Below are positions 1 to 6,434 of a DNA stretch of 10,672 nt, in pieces. Under the pieces are notes generated by a model, which saw nothing but the letters and a program-made list of their open reading frames with translations, was not told where the DNA came from and ran no database searches. Source of the stretch: an uncultured Kiloniellales bacterium (GTDB lineage Bacteria > Pseudomonadota > Alphaproteobacteria > Kiloniellales > JAKSDN01); assembly GCA_947259625.1 (NCBI GenBank), contig CAMYMY010000098.1, positions 1 through 10,672 on the forward strand, written 5' to 3'. Position numbers and translations under genes: made by a program. Position 1 is the stretch's first letter; each line of letters starts with the position of its first letter.

Positions 1-1
1 C

Positions 2-319
2 GCCGAGCTGCTCGGCCAGCTCGAGCGGCTGGCGCCCTTCGGGGTCGGCAACGCGGAGCCGCGCTTCGCCCTGCCGTCGGTCCGGATCGTGCGCCCCCGG
101 ACGGTGGGCGAGGACCACCTGCGCTGCATCCTGGCGGGGGCCGACGGCGGCAGTCTCAAGGGCATCGCCTTCCGCGCCTTCGACGGGGCGCTCGGCGCGG
201 CGCTGGCCGGCGCCGGCAGCCTGCCGCTCCACGTCGCCGGCAAGCTGCGCGCCGACCACTGGGCCGGCCCCGGCCGGGTCCAGTTCATCATCGAGGACGC
301 CGCGCCCGCGGCGGGATAG
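2..319 (+). CDS. recJ: Single-stranded-DNA-specific exonuclease RecJ, C-terminal end (partial)
   Basis: This is the last 105 codons of a gene that begins before the window; the frame is open from base 2 to a TAG at 317-319. Near the start it reads LERLAPFGVGNAEPRF, the conserved 'APFG.GN..P.F' motif at the junction to the C-terminal nucleic-acid-binding domain of RecJ. Next come HLRC, a glycine-rich turn, 'GIAFRAF', and a final 'GKLRADHW...VQFIIEDA', which fit the closing beta-barrel of RecJ. RecJ is a cytoplasmic 5'-3' single-strand DNA exonuclease acting in RecFOR recombination and mismatch repair. The DHH catalytic motifs lie outside the window, so activity cannot be judged. The next gene starts within 25 bases on the same strand and may be co-transcribed. 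The call rests on the motif and length of the tail. Confidence 0.88.
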   Translation, partial: AELLGQLERLAPFGVGNAEPRFALPSVRIVRPRTVGEDHLRCILAGADGGSLKGIAFRAFDGALGAALAGAGSLPLHVAGKLRADHWAGPGRVQFIIEDAAPAAG

Positions 320-343
320 ACTGGCCGCATGAAGAGGACCCAT

Positions 344-1093
344 ATGGGGACGGCGGGGAAGCTGCTGGCCTGGCTTGGCATCGTGCTCCTGGGCGGGCTG
401 CCGAACATGGCCCTGGCCCAGAGCGGGCGGCCGGTCGACCTCGAACTGGTGCTGGCGGTCGACTCCTCGTCCAGCGTCTCGGCCGAGGAGTTCGACCTGC
501 AGATGCGCGGCCTCGCCGAGGCCTTCAGCAGCCCGGCCGTGGTCCAGGCGATCCAGGCCGCCGGCGACCTCGGCGTCGCGGTCTCGCTCGTGCAGTGGTC
601 GGACAACCGCAAGCAAACGCTCGCGATCGACTGGACGATGGTGACCGACGAGACCTCGGCGCTCGGCTTCTCCGCGGAGATCGGGAACACGCCGCGCTTC
701 CTCGTGGGCGGCGGCACGGCGCTGGGCGGGGCGCTCGCCTTCTCCATGCGCCAGTTCGAGACCAGCGGCTACCAGGGCCGGCGCAAGGTGATCGACGTCT
801 CCGGCGACGGCCGCACGAATCAGGGCGCCCACCCGGCGCGGATCCGCGATCTGGCGGTGGCCGCCGGCATCACCGTGAACGGCCTGGCGATCCTGAACGA
901 GGACCTCTACGTCGACCGCTACTACCTCTACAACGTGATCGGCGGCACCGGCGCCTTCGTCATGACCGCCGACGACTACGAGGACTTCGCCCAGGCGATC
1001 CTGCAGAAGCTGATCAAGGAGATCGCCGGCGTGCCGATCGCCGCGCGGCCGGCGCCGCCCGGCGCCCTGCTCGCCACCACCCCGCCGCCCTGA
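344..1093 (+). CDS. DUF1194 (von Willebrand factor A-like) secreted protein
   Basis: The protein has about 249 residues. I chose the ATG at 344 because AGAGGA at 333-338 lies 5 bases before it; the in-frame ATG at 329 (254 residues) has a poorer ribosome site. A signal peptide is clear: a short basic start, a hydrophobic run LLAWLGIVLLGG, then a likely cut after MALAQ or nearby. The mature part opens with VDLELVLAVDSSSS, a metal-ion-dependent adhesion site (DxSxS). This is followed by GGGTALGG (the MIDAS threonine) and VIDVSGDG (the MIDAS aspartate), so all metal ligands are present. This is the DUF1194 family of vWA-like proteins, common in alphaproteobacteria and without an assigned function. 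A periplasmic or exported role in metal-dependent protein contact is inferred from the fold. The Pro/Ala-rich tail looks unstructured. The gene starts 24 bases after recJ and is followed by a tRNA gene. Confidence 0.88.
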   Translation: MGTAGKLLAWLGIVLLGGLPNMALAQSGRPVDLELVLAVDSSSSVSAEEFDLQMRGLAEAFSSPAVVQAIQAAGDLGVAVSLVQWSDNRKQTLAIDWTMVTDETSALGFSAEIGNTPRFLVGGGTALGGALAFSMRQFETSGYQGRRKVIDVSGDGRTNQGAHPARIRDLAVAAGITVNGLAILNEDLYVDRYYLYNVIGGTGAFVMTADDYEDFAQAILQKLIKEIAGVPIAARPAPPGALLATTPPP

Positions 1094-1116
1094 CCGAGCG
1101 TTCGAGCGGCTTGCGC

Positions 1117-1131
1117 GGCGCCACCGGCGCC
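1117..1131 (+). terminator. Weak G/C hairpin after the DUF1194 gene
   Basis: GGCGCC, ACC, GGCGCC forms a 6-bp stem with a 3-base loop, 24 bases past the DUF1194 stop and before the tRNA promoter region. No T-run follows, so it is at best a weak or Rho-aided end signal for the recJ-DUF1194 transcript. Confidence 0.25.
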
Positions 1132-1156
1132 ACGGTCCACCCGATCCCCCTTAGGC

Positions 1157-1185
1157 TTGCTTTTGCCCGGGCGAACGCTTATTTC
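1157..1185 (+). promoter_or_regulatory. Possible sigma-70-type promoter of the tRNA-Glu gene
   Basis: TTGCTT (1157-1162) and TATTTC (1180-1185) are 17 bases apart. The second box ends 10 bases before the mature tRNA 5' end at 1196, a suitable place for a tRNA promoter. The match to TTGACA/TATAAT is partial. The region is distinctly more T-rich than its surroundings. Confidence 0.4.
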
Positions 1186-1195
1186 CTGGCCCGGC

Positions 1196-1271
1196 GACCC
1201 CATCGTCTAGAGGCCTAGGACACCGGCCTTTCACGCCGGCAACACGGGTTCGAATCCCGTTGGGGTCACCA
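1196..1271 (+). tRNA. tRNA-Glu (anticodon UUC)
   Basis: A complete cloverleaf can be folded by hand. The acceptor arm is GACCCCA (1196-1202) paired with TGGGGTC (1261-1267). The D-arm region is GTCTAGAGGCCTAGGAC. The anticodon stem is CCGGC/GCCGG (1223-1227, 1235-1239) around loop CTTTCAC, giving anticodon TTC at 1230-1232. The T arm is ACGGG-TTCGAAT-CCCGT. The discriminator base is A1268 and CCA is encoded at 1269-1271. TTC reads Glu codons, and the overall sequence matches bacterial tRNA-Glu closely. It stands alone between DUF1194 and a long region that appears non-coding. tRNA genes are common integration points, but no integrase and no second copy of the tRNA 3' end were seen here. Confidence 0.97.
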
Positions 1272-1640
1272 AAGGCCCGGCGCGCGGGCGGGGCGTCGAG
1301 GCTCGGTATCCGGCTCTGACCTGCGGCGGTATGACAGGATCCCGATACCGGTTGCCGTGTCGGGGGTTGGCCGGTGCGACGCCGAACGACCTCTTTTGCC
1401 TGAAACCGTCGCCTGACCCTACAGGACAAACACCCGCGGTCACGCCGATTCGTGCGACCGGACTCGAGTCCTGCCAAAGGAAATTGGTAGTATCATTAAG
1501 CTAGATCTACTAGAGTATTTCCAAGCAGTCATGAGTTGGTATCTCTGCGTTAACGCCCTTGTACTTGGATGCAAGGAGGATTGGCGGCCCGGCAGGGTCG
1601 AACGCGAGACGCCGGCGAAGCTTCCGAGAGGTGATCCTGG
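1272..1640 (+). other. Long intergenic region before the binding protein/kinase unit
   Basis: These 369 bases hold no convincing gene: short open frames on both strands have no recognisable protein signal. Just after the tRNA, GCCCG/CGGGC (1275-1289) could form a small 5-bp hairpin without a T-run. CGGTATC (1304-1310) and GATACCG (1344-1350) form a spaced inverted repeat. From about 1476 to 1545 the DNA becomes clearly A/T-rich. This part has a weak promoter candidate, TTGGTA (1484-1489) with TACTAG (1508-1513) at 18-base spacing, and the 8-base palindrome TAGATCTA (1502-1509). GCGTTAACGC (1547-1556) is a perfect 10-base palindrome that could be an operator, though sites this short arise by chance. 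The transcript probably has a leader of around 100 bases. Confidence 0.45.
1626..1636 (+). promoter_or_regulatory. Extended Shine-Dalgarno of the type I binding protein gene
   Basis: GAGAGGTGATC matches most of the anti-Shine-Dalgarno complement (AGGAGGTGATC). It ends 4 bases before the ATG at 1641, with its GAGG core about 8 bases away. This fixes the start codon and predicts efficient translation. Confidence 0.7.
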
Positions 1641-2915
1641 ATGGTTACGCGACGGAAAGCCTTGACGGCGGGCGCGGCCGCGGCCGGCGCCGCGTTCTTC
1701 GGTCCGTGGAAGCACCTGCGGGTCTACGCCGCCGCGAGCGACAAGCCGCTTCGGATCGGCGCCTCGATAGATATGACCGGCGTCTTCGAGCATTCCGGCG
1801 CCGCCGAGTTGCGCGGCATTCGCATGGCGATCGCCGAGGCGAACGCCCGGGGCGGCGTGCTCGGACGTCTCGTGGAAGATGTCGCCATGGACACGCGCTC
1901 GAGCCCCGAGGCGGCGCCCAAGGCCGCGCTCGACTTGATCGAGCACGAGAACGTGGCCTTTATGGTCGGCGCGATTCACTCGGTGATCGCCCGAAAGCTC
2001 TCGGAGGTCGCCCAAGAGCACGGCGTCGTCTACATGAACACCAACTCCAGCGCACCCTCCGAGTCCGGAGCGAATTGTCACAGGACCAAGTTCGTCTGGG
2101 ATGCGAGCGGAAAGATCTTCGCCATGGCGGTCGTGCGCCATGCCATGCGGTGGCTGGGAAGAGACTGGTTCCTTCTCGGCACGGACTACAGCTGGGGACA
2201 GGAAACGGTCGCCGCCACGCGTCGGCTCGTAGAGGCCGAAGAGGGCCGAATTGTCGGCACGCGGCTGGTTTCGCCGGGAACCACGGAGTTCGGCGATATC
2301 GTTCGCGAGATCGAGGCATTAAAACCGGATGTGGCTTTCGCCGCGATCGCGGGTCCGGACATGGAACACCTGCGGGCGCAAGTTGCCGACCAAGCTCTCG
2401 GCCGCCGGCCGGCGTGGATCAGCAACCAGCAGAACTGGCCCGAGATCTGGCTGACCCGCGCCAAGTCGACGTTCGGCATCTTCGCCACCAACTGGTATCA
2501 CAAGCTCGATCTGCCCGGCGTTGCCGAGTTCGTCGGTCGATACCGGCAAATATATCGGGACGCCGCGGTTCCAGTTCCTGGCAACGTCTATTACAACGCG
2601 TATATGGCCACACGTGAACTCCTTCGCGCAGTTGAGCGGGCAGGGACCACGAACAACACTGCGGTCATCATGGAGCTGGAAGGACACCGGATGTCGGCGA
2701 TCGAACGCATGCAGCACCACGATGCCTGGATCGATCCCATTGGCCACCGCGTCCAGCAGACGATCTATATGGCGACCAAGAATCTCAAACCGTCGGATGA
2801 GGCGGATCTCTTCTCGATACTCAGCTACCAGGAACCGGCCGAAGTCCTCGATCGGGACACCGTAACGGAATGCCGGCTGGAACCCTACGACAGCGTGCCG
2901 ACCTACGACCCCTAG
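1641..2915 (+). CDS. Type I periplasmic binding protein (branched-chain amino acid/amide/urea ABC type), Tat-like signal
   Basis: The protein has 424 residues and starts at an ATG behind a very strong ribosome site. Residues 3-9 read TRRKALT, a twin-arginine-like motif, followed by an Ala-rich hydrophobic stretch and likely cleavage near VYAAA (about residues 28-32). The mature part starts PLRIGASIDMTGVFEHSG, then LRGIRMAIAEANARGGVLG, which is typical of the Peripla_BP_5/6 fold (LivJ, UrtA, AmiC relatives). Later 'GTDYSWGQE', 'NYYNAYMATREL'-like and 'DPIGHRVQQ' segments also fit this family. Such proteins bind amino acids, amides, urea or similar small solutes in the periplasm. No permease or ATPase of the matching LivHMFG/UrtBCDE type is adjacent. 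Instead a sensor kinase follows after 36 bases, so a ligand-sensing role is at least as likely as transport. The ligand cannot be named. A/T-ending codons look more frequent than in the ABC genes further on. Confidence 0.85.
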   Translation: MVTRRKALTAGAAAAGAAFFGPWKHLRVYAAASDKPLRIGASIDMTGVFEHSGAAELRGIRMAIAEANARGGVLGRLVEDVAMDTRSSPEAAPKAALDLIEHENVAFMVGAIHSVIARKLSEVAQEHGVVYMNTNSSAPSESGANCHRTKFVWDASGKIFAMAVVRHAMRWLGRDWFLLGTDYSWGQETVAATRRLVEAEEGRIVGTRLVSPGTTEFGDIVREIEALKPDVAFAAIAGPDMEHLRAQVADQALGRRPAWISNQQNWPEIWLTRAKSTFGIFATNWYHKLDLPGVAEFVGRYRQIYRDAAVPVPGNVYYNAYMATRELLRAVERAGTTNNTAVIMELEGHRMSAIERMQHHDAWIDPIGHRVQQTIYMATKNLKPSDEADLFSILSYQEPAEVLDRDTVTECRLEPYDSVPTYDP

Positions 2916-2951
2916 TACCTAGCCATTGGACGACCTCGCCCTGACGGAACG

Positions 2952-4589
2952 GTGTGCCCCTTGAAATTCCTGCGAAATCTGCCGACCATCGTAAAACTCG
3001 CAATTGCGCCCGTGGGTTTGCTCCTGCTCATGGCCGTGCTGGCGCTGGTGATGAGCAGCACGCTGACCCGAACCGACGTCGCGCTGGATCACCTGATCGA
3101 TTCCCTCGAAGGAAAATCCAGGGTCCTGGCCGAAGCCCAGCGCGACGCGACCGCGGTCCAGGGAGAGATGTATCGGATCGTGGGGCTGCTGAACAACGAG
3201 GCCGACGCCGGCCACCTTCAGGAACTTGCCCTCGAGGCGCAGCATAGGATCCTGCAAATCAAGGAGGACCTCGAGCAGCTGTCCCGCATGAGCCCGCTGA
3301 CCGCCGAGGAAAGGAAAGCCAACGAGGAGCTCATTACCGCTCTCGATGCTTACTTGGTATCCGTGCGCAAGACGGCCGATGCGCTCGACTCGGGATTTCC
3401 TATCGCGATTATGTTCATCGTCGGCGTGGAGCAGAGCTACGATCGTGTGCGCCGGAAGATCGTCGCCTTTTCCCAGCTCGATCGAACGACCGGTCAGCGG
3501 ATCCACAGCGACGCTCACTCGCGCATCCAGACCAGCCGGCAACTGGTCATACTGCTGATTGTGGCCGCAATTGTCCTGGGCGGGACCCTCGCGTACCTGA
3601 CCAGCCGCATGATCAATCGACCGATTGTCGCAATCACGTCGAGGATGTCGAAAATTGCGGGAGGAGGGGACACGGATTTGCCGATCCCCGGGATGGACCG
3701 GCGCGACGAGATCGGAGCCATGGCGCAAGCGCTCGAAGTCTTCAAGAACAATGCCATAGAGATCAAGAGCTTGCTGGGAGAGTTGCAGGAGTCGAAAGCC
3801 CAGCTGGAAGACCTGAACCGAACCTTGGAAGAGAGGGTGGAACGGCGTACGGCGGAGTTGGAGGCGGCACAGGACCAGCTCCTACGCAACGGGCGACTCG
3901 CCACGCTCGGGCAGCTGACCGCCACGGTGACCCACGAGCTACGCAATCCCTTGGGCGCGCTGCGCACCGCCTTGGCCACGATCAGAAAGCTGGAGCGCGA
4001 TGCGCCGCCGATGATGCGGAGTTCTGTCGAGATCGCCGATCGCAGCGTCACCCGCTGCGACAATATCATCAGCGACCTGCTCGACTTCACGCGCCTGCGC
4101 CGGCTGCAGTTGGAGATCACGGACTTCGATCGGTGGCTCGGCGAGGTGCTGGACGAGTACGCGCTGCCCGCGGGCATCGAGCTGCGCCGCCAGCTCGAGT
4201 CCGGCGTGCGTCTCGCCGTCGACCACGACCGCATCCGCCGCACGGTACTCAACCTGCTGGACAATGCCTGCCAAGCCATGACGGAAGAGGGGGAGGCCAC
4301 GGCCGACGGGCGGCAGCGTGTTTTGACGGTGGCCGCCCGCTTGGCGCGCGAGCGCCTGGAGCTGTCGATCGGCGATACGGGCTCCGGAGTTCCCCCGGAG
4401 GAATTCGAGAGGGTCTTCGAGCCGCTCTACAGCACCAAGAGTTTCGGTGTCGGCCTCGGGCTTCCCATAGTTCGCCAGATTATCGAGGCTCACGGCGGCG
4501 GGGTCGAGCTGAGCAGCGAGGCGGGGCAGGGCACGCGGGTCGTGGTCTGGCTGCCCCTGCACGCGCAGGACCAGCGGGCGGCGTCATGA
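2952..4589 (+). CDS. Membrane-bound sensor histidine kinase with HAMP domain
   Basis: The protein has 545 residues from a GTG at 2952; a TTG at 2961 (three codons later) is an alternative start, and neither has a strong ribosome site. Order of parts: membrane helix 1 (about 16-36); a periplasmic region of about 160 residues that looks all-helical, like a four-helix-bundle sensor; membrane helix 2 (about 198-218); HAMP (about 219-270, with the 'DEIGAMAQALEVFK' end). A coiled coil (about 275-315) then leads to the H-box THELRNPLG with His328. The ATPase domain has an N-box NLLDNACQAM (434-443), G1 GDTGSG (474-479), an F-box 'FEPLYSTKSFG' and G2 GVGLGL (499-504). All catalytic boxes are intact, so an active autokinase is expected. 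It lacks a receiver and no response regulator gene lies nearby. It sits 36 bases after a periplasmic binding protein gene, its probable sensory partner, as in TorT/TorS. The phosphorylation target is unknown. Confidence 0.92.
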   Translation: MCPLKFLRNLPTIVKLAIAPVGLLLLMAVLALVMSSTLTRTDVALDHLIDSLEGKSRVLAEAQRDATAVQGEMYRIVGLLNNEADAGHLQELALEAQHRILQIKEDLEQLSRMSPLTAEERKANEELITALDAYLVSVRKTADALDSGFPIAIMFIVGVEQSYDRVRRKIVAFSQLDRTTGQRIHSDAHSRIQTSRQLVILLIVAAIVLGGTLAYLTSRMINRPIVAITSRMSKIAGGGDTDLPIPGMDRRDEIGAMAQALEVFKNNAIEIKSLLGELQESKAQLEDLNRTLEERVERRTAELEAAQDQLLRNGRLATLGQLTATVTHELRNPLGALRTALATIRKLERDAPPMMRSSVEIADRSVTRCDNIISDLLDFTRLRRLQLEITDFDRWLGEVLDEYALPAGIELRRQLESGVRLAVDHDRIRRTVLNLLDNACQAMTEEGEATADGRQRVLTVAARLARERLELSIGDTGSGVPPEEFERVFEPLYSTKSFGVGLGLPIVRQIIEAHGGGVELSSEAGQGTRVVVWLPLHAQDQRAAS

Positions 4590-4676
4590 GGGTCCGGCTC
4601 CGGTCCGGGTCGACGGTTCGGCGCCGGGCTGGGGCGAAATCCGCAAGCCCCCGATAGGTCACCGGCTTCGCCTTCC

Positions 4677-4696
4677 ATCAGGTCCCCCGACCTGAT
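4677..4696. promoter_or_regulatory. Perfect 8+8 palindrome upstream of the ABC operon (candidate operator)
   Basis: ATCAGGTC, CCCC, GACCTGAT is a perfect inverted repeat with a 4-base centre. It lies 88 bases after the kinase stop and 112 bases before the ATG of the next binding protein. An A-run (ACAAAAAAG) follows on the plus strand. That excludes an ordinary intrinsic terminator for the kinase gene, which would need T's there. A dimeric repressor or activator site near a promoter is the more natural reading. TACAAA (4696-4701) could be a -10 box, but no good -35 box stands at the right distance. The regulator is unknown. Confidence 0.45.
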
Positions 4697-4796
4697 ACAA
4701 AAAAGACGGATGGAGGAGGCGGCGGCGCCCCGCAGAGGCGGTGCCAAGAAAGGCCCGCGGGCGTGGGCCGCGTTCTCGAGAACAATCGTGCAGGGG

Positions 4797-4806
4797 AGGG
4801 AGAGGA
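4797..4806 (+). promoter_or_regulatory. Ribosome binding site deciding the start of the ABC binding protein
   Basis: The purine-rich stretch GAGGGAGAGGA ends just before ATC and the ATG at 4809. It places the start 33 codons inside a longer open frame, at the point where a clean signal peptide begins. Confidence 0.7.
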
Positions 4807-4808
4807 TC

Positions 4809-6143
4809 ATGAAGAAATACGTTCTAGGCGCCGTCCTGGCCGCGGGCCTGGCGGTCGCGGCGTTCCAGGCCCAGGCCATGGAGGACACGCTGGTCGTGGT
4901 GACGTCCTATCCGCCGGACACCACGGAAACCGTCAAGGCGGCCTTCGAGACGCGGCATCCCGGCGTCAAGGTCGAGATGCTCAAGAAGAAGACCACGGCC
5001 GGCATCAAGTACCTTCAGGAGACCGCCGGCAACAACCAGTCGGACATGTTCTGGGCCTCGGCGCCCGACGCCTTCGAGGTGTTGAAGGGCGACGACCTTC
5101 TGGTCAAGTACCAGACCAAGGTGACCGGCATTCCCGAGAAAGTCGGCGCTTTCCCGATCAACGACCCGGAGGGCTACTACAAGGGCTTCGCCGCCTCGGG
5201 CTACGGCATCATGTGGAACACCCGTTACGTCAAGGCGAAGAAGCTGCCCGAGCCCGCGGAGTGGGAGGACCTCAAGAAGCCGGTCTACCACGGCCACGTG
5301 GGCATGAGCGCGCCGTCGCGCTCGGGCACCACGCACCTGACGGTCGAGACCCTGCTGCAGGGCAAGGGCTGGGAGGACGGCTGGGCCGAGTGGAAGGCGA
5401 TCGCCGGCAACTTCAAGACCGTGACCGAGCGCAGCTTCGGCGTGCCAGACGGCGTCAACAGCGGCCAGTTCGGCGTCGGCATCGTGATCGACTTCTTCGG
5501 CCTGTCTTCCAAGGCCTCGGGGTTCCCGGTCGAGTACGTCTATCCCTCGGTGACCACGCTGGTGCCCGCCAACATCGCCATCGTCAAGAACGCGCCCCAT
5601 CCCGAGGCGGCGGCGGCCTTCATCGAGTTCCTGCTCTCGCCGGAAGGCCAGGAGGTCCTGCTGGACCCCAAGATCCGGCGCCTGCCGGTGAACCCGGCAA
5701 CCTACGCCAAGGCCCCGGCCGGCTTTCCCAATCCCTTCGAGGACAAGTCGATCGGCGCGGCGGTCGAGTTCGACCTGGCGCTCTCCAAGGGCCGCTACAA
5801 CGTGGTCAACTCGCTGTTCGACGTGATGATCACCTACCGCCTGGACGACCTGAGGGCGGCCACCAAGGCGATCCAGGACGCCGAGGCGGCGCTGTCCGGC
5901 AAGTCCAGCGCGGAAGCCGAGAAGCTGCTCGACGAGGCCCGGAGGCTGGTCGCGGCGGTGCCGATTTCCGCGGCCGAGGCGAGCGAAGAGGACTTCAACG
6001 CCATCTTCAAGAAGAAGCGCAAGAAGGCGACCACCAAGGTGACCGGCCGCCAGGCCGAGGTCGAGCAGGACTGGGACAGCCAGGTCAAGGCGAACTACGC
6101 CAAGGCCAAGGACCTGGCCGAACAGGCCAAGTCGATGCTCTGA
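4809..6143 (+). CDS. ABC transporter periplasmic binding protein, ferric/phosphosugar (FbpA/AfuA/PgtC-like) family
   Basis: The protein has 444 residues, starting at the ATG behind GAGGGAGAGGA. The signal peptide is MKKYVLGAVLAAGLAVAAF with likely cleavage after AQA (about residue 22). The mature part begins 'DTLVVVTSYPPDTTETVKAAFE', the typical opening of family-1 iron/phosphosugar binding proteins. It continues with 'SDMFWASAPDAFEVLK', 'SAPSRSGTTHLTVETLL' and 'YPSVTTLVPANIAIVKNAPHPEAAAAFIEFLLSPEGQ', where the last segment is a hallmark of this family. In the segment matching INNYY of ferric FbpA, this protein has VIDFF (Phe229-Phe230), so the usual iron-binding tyrosines are absent. The chain is about 100 residues longer than typical FbpA. 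The extra C-terminal part is helical and ends with a lysine-rich patch FKKKRKKATTK (about 400-410). It delivers its ligand in the periplasm to the permease encoded downstream. The family is well supported; the substrate is not known. Confidence 0.88.
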   Translation: MKKYVLGAVLAAGLAVAAFQAQAMEDTLVVVTSYPPDTTETVKAAFETRHPGVKVEMLKKKTTAGIKYLQETAGNNQSDMFWASAPDAFEVLKGDDLLVKYQTKVTGIPEKVGAFPINDPEGYYKGFAASGYGIMWNTRYVKAKKLPEPAEWEDLKKPVYHGHVGMSAPSRSGTTHLTVETLLQGKGWEDGWAEWKAIAGNFKTVTERSFGVPDGVNSGQFGVGIVIDFFGLSSKASGFPVEYVYPSVTTLVPANIAIVKNAPHPEAAAAFIEFLLSPEGQEVLLDPKIRRLPVNPATYAKAPAGFPNPFEDKSIGAAVEFDLALSKGRYNVVNSLFDVMITYRLDDLRAATKAIQDAEAALSGKSSAEAEKLLDEARRLVAAVPISAAEASEEDFNAIFKKKRKKATTKVTGRQAEVEQDWDSQVKANYAKAKDLAEQAKSML

Positions 6144-6170
6144 CGGGGATGTGACCGGGCGTCATGCTCG

Positions 6171-6206
6171 GACGGGACCCGGCGCCAGGAGACGCCGGGC
6201 CCCGTC
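6171..6206 (+). terminator. Strong hairpin 27 bases after the binding protein gene (attenuator or mRNA-stabilising stem)
   Basis: GACGGGACCCGGCG (6171-6184) pairs with CGCCGGGCCCCGTC (6193-6206) at 13 of 14 positions around an 8-base loop. The single mismatch is A6177 against C6200. The stem is very G/C-rich, but the following CCTCGTTCC is not a T-run, so full intrinsic termination is doubtful. In binding-protein-first ABC operons such as malE-malF, a structure here protects the upstream mRNA and lowers expression of the membrane genes. The same is inferred here. Confidence 0.65.
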
Positions 6207-6271
6207 CCTCGTTCCGGTCCGAGTGTCAGGCTCAAAATGAAGTGCTGATTTGGGCGGATGCACCCCGGAAA

Positions 6272-6434
6272 CCCTCGCCCATCGGGAGAGGGTGGCGAGG
6301 CGAAGCCGAGCGGGTGAGGGCCAGTTGGTTTGGGAGGCTGCCGAAACGCGCCGGAGCTTTGGGAAGAACTTCGAAACCAACTCGCCCTCACCCTCCCGCT
6401 ACGCGGGCCCCTCCCTCTCCCAGAGGGCGAGGGG
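6272..6434. repeat. Long inverted-repeat element (REP/MITE-like, 'GGGAGAGGG...GGGTGAGGG' type)
   Basis: The left arm (6272-6331) opens with CCCTCGCCC, contains GGGAGAGGG and GGGTGAGGG, and ends AGTTGGTTT. The right arm (6374-6434) is its reverse complement with scattered mismatches, opening AAACCAACT, with CCTCACCCTCCCGC and CCCTCTCCC, and ending GAGGGCGAGGGG. About 42 bases lie between the arms. From memory, elements with these runs are scattered in many copies in proteobacterial genomes, usually between genes and without a coding region. No transposase is encoded here. On RNA the arms would fold into a stem of about 60 bp within the operon transcript. No target-site duplication is obvious. 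Confidence 0.75.

Noticed and set aside
1440..2141. Long minus-strand open frame over the start of the binding protein gene
   Set aside because: It lies antisense to a well-supported plus-strand gene, has no recognisable protein motif, and is explained by high GC content.
4677..4705. Intrinsic terminator for the kinase gene
   Set aside because: The stem is followed by A's, not T's, on the transcribed plus strand, and no minus-strand gene needs a terminator there.
4824..5600. Minus-strand open frame over the ABC binding protein gene
   Set aside because: It is opposite a gene with a signal peptide and family motifs; its Leu/Asp/Arg/Gly-rich translation shows no domain.
6171..6434. CRISPR array or tandem repeats in the intercistronic region
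   Set aside because: The repeats are one inverted pair and one hairpin; there are no regularly spaced direct repeats.
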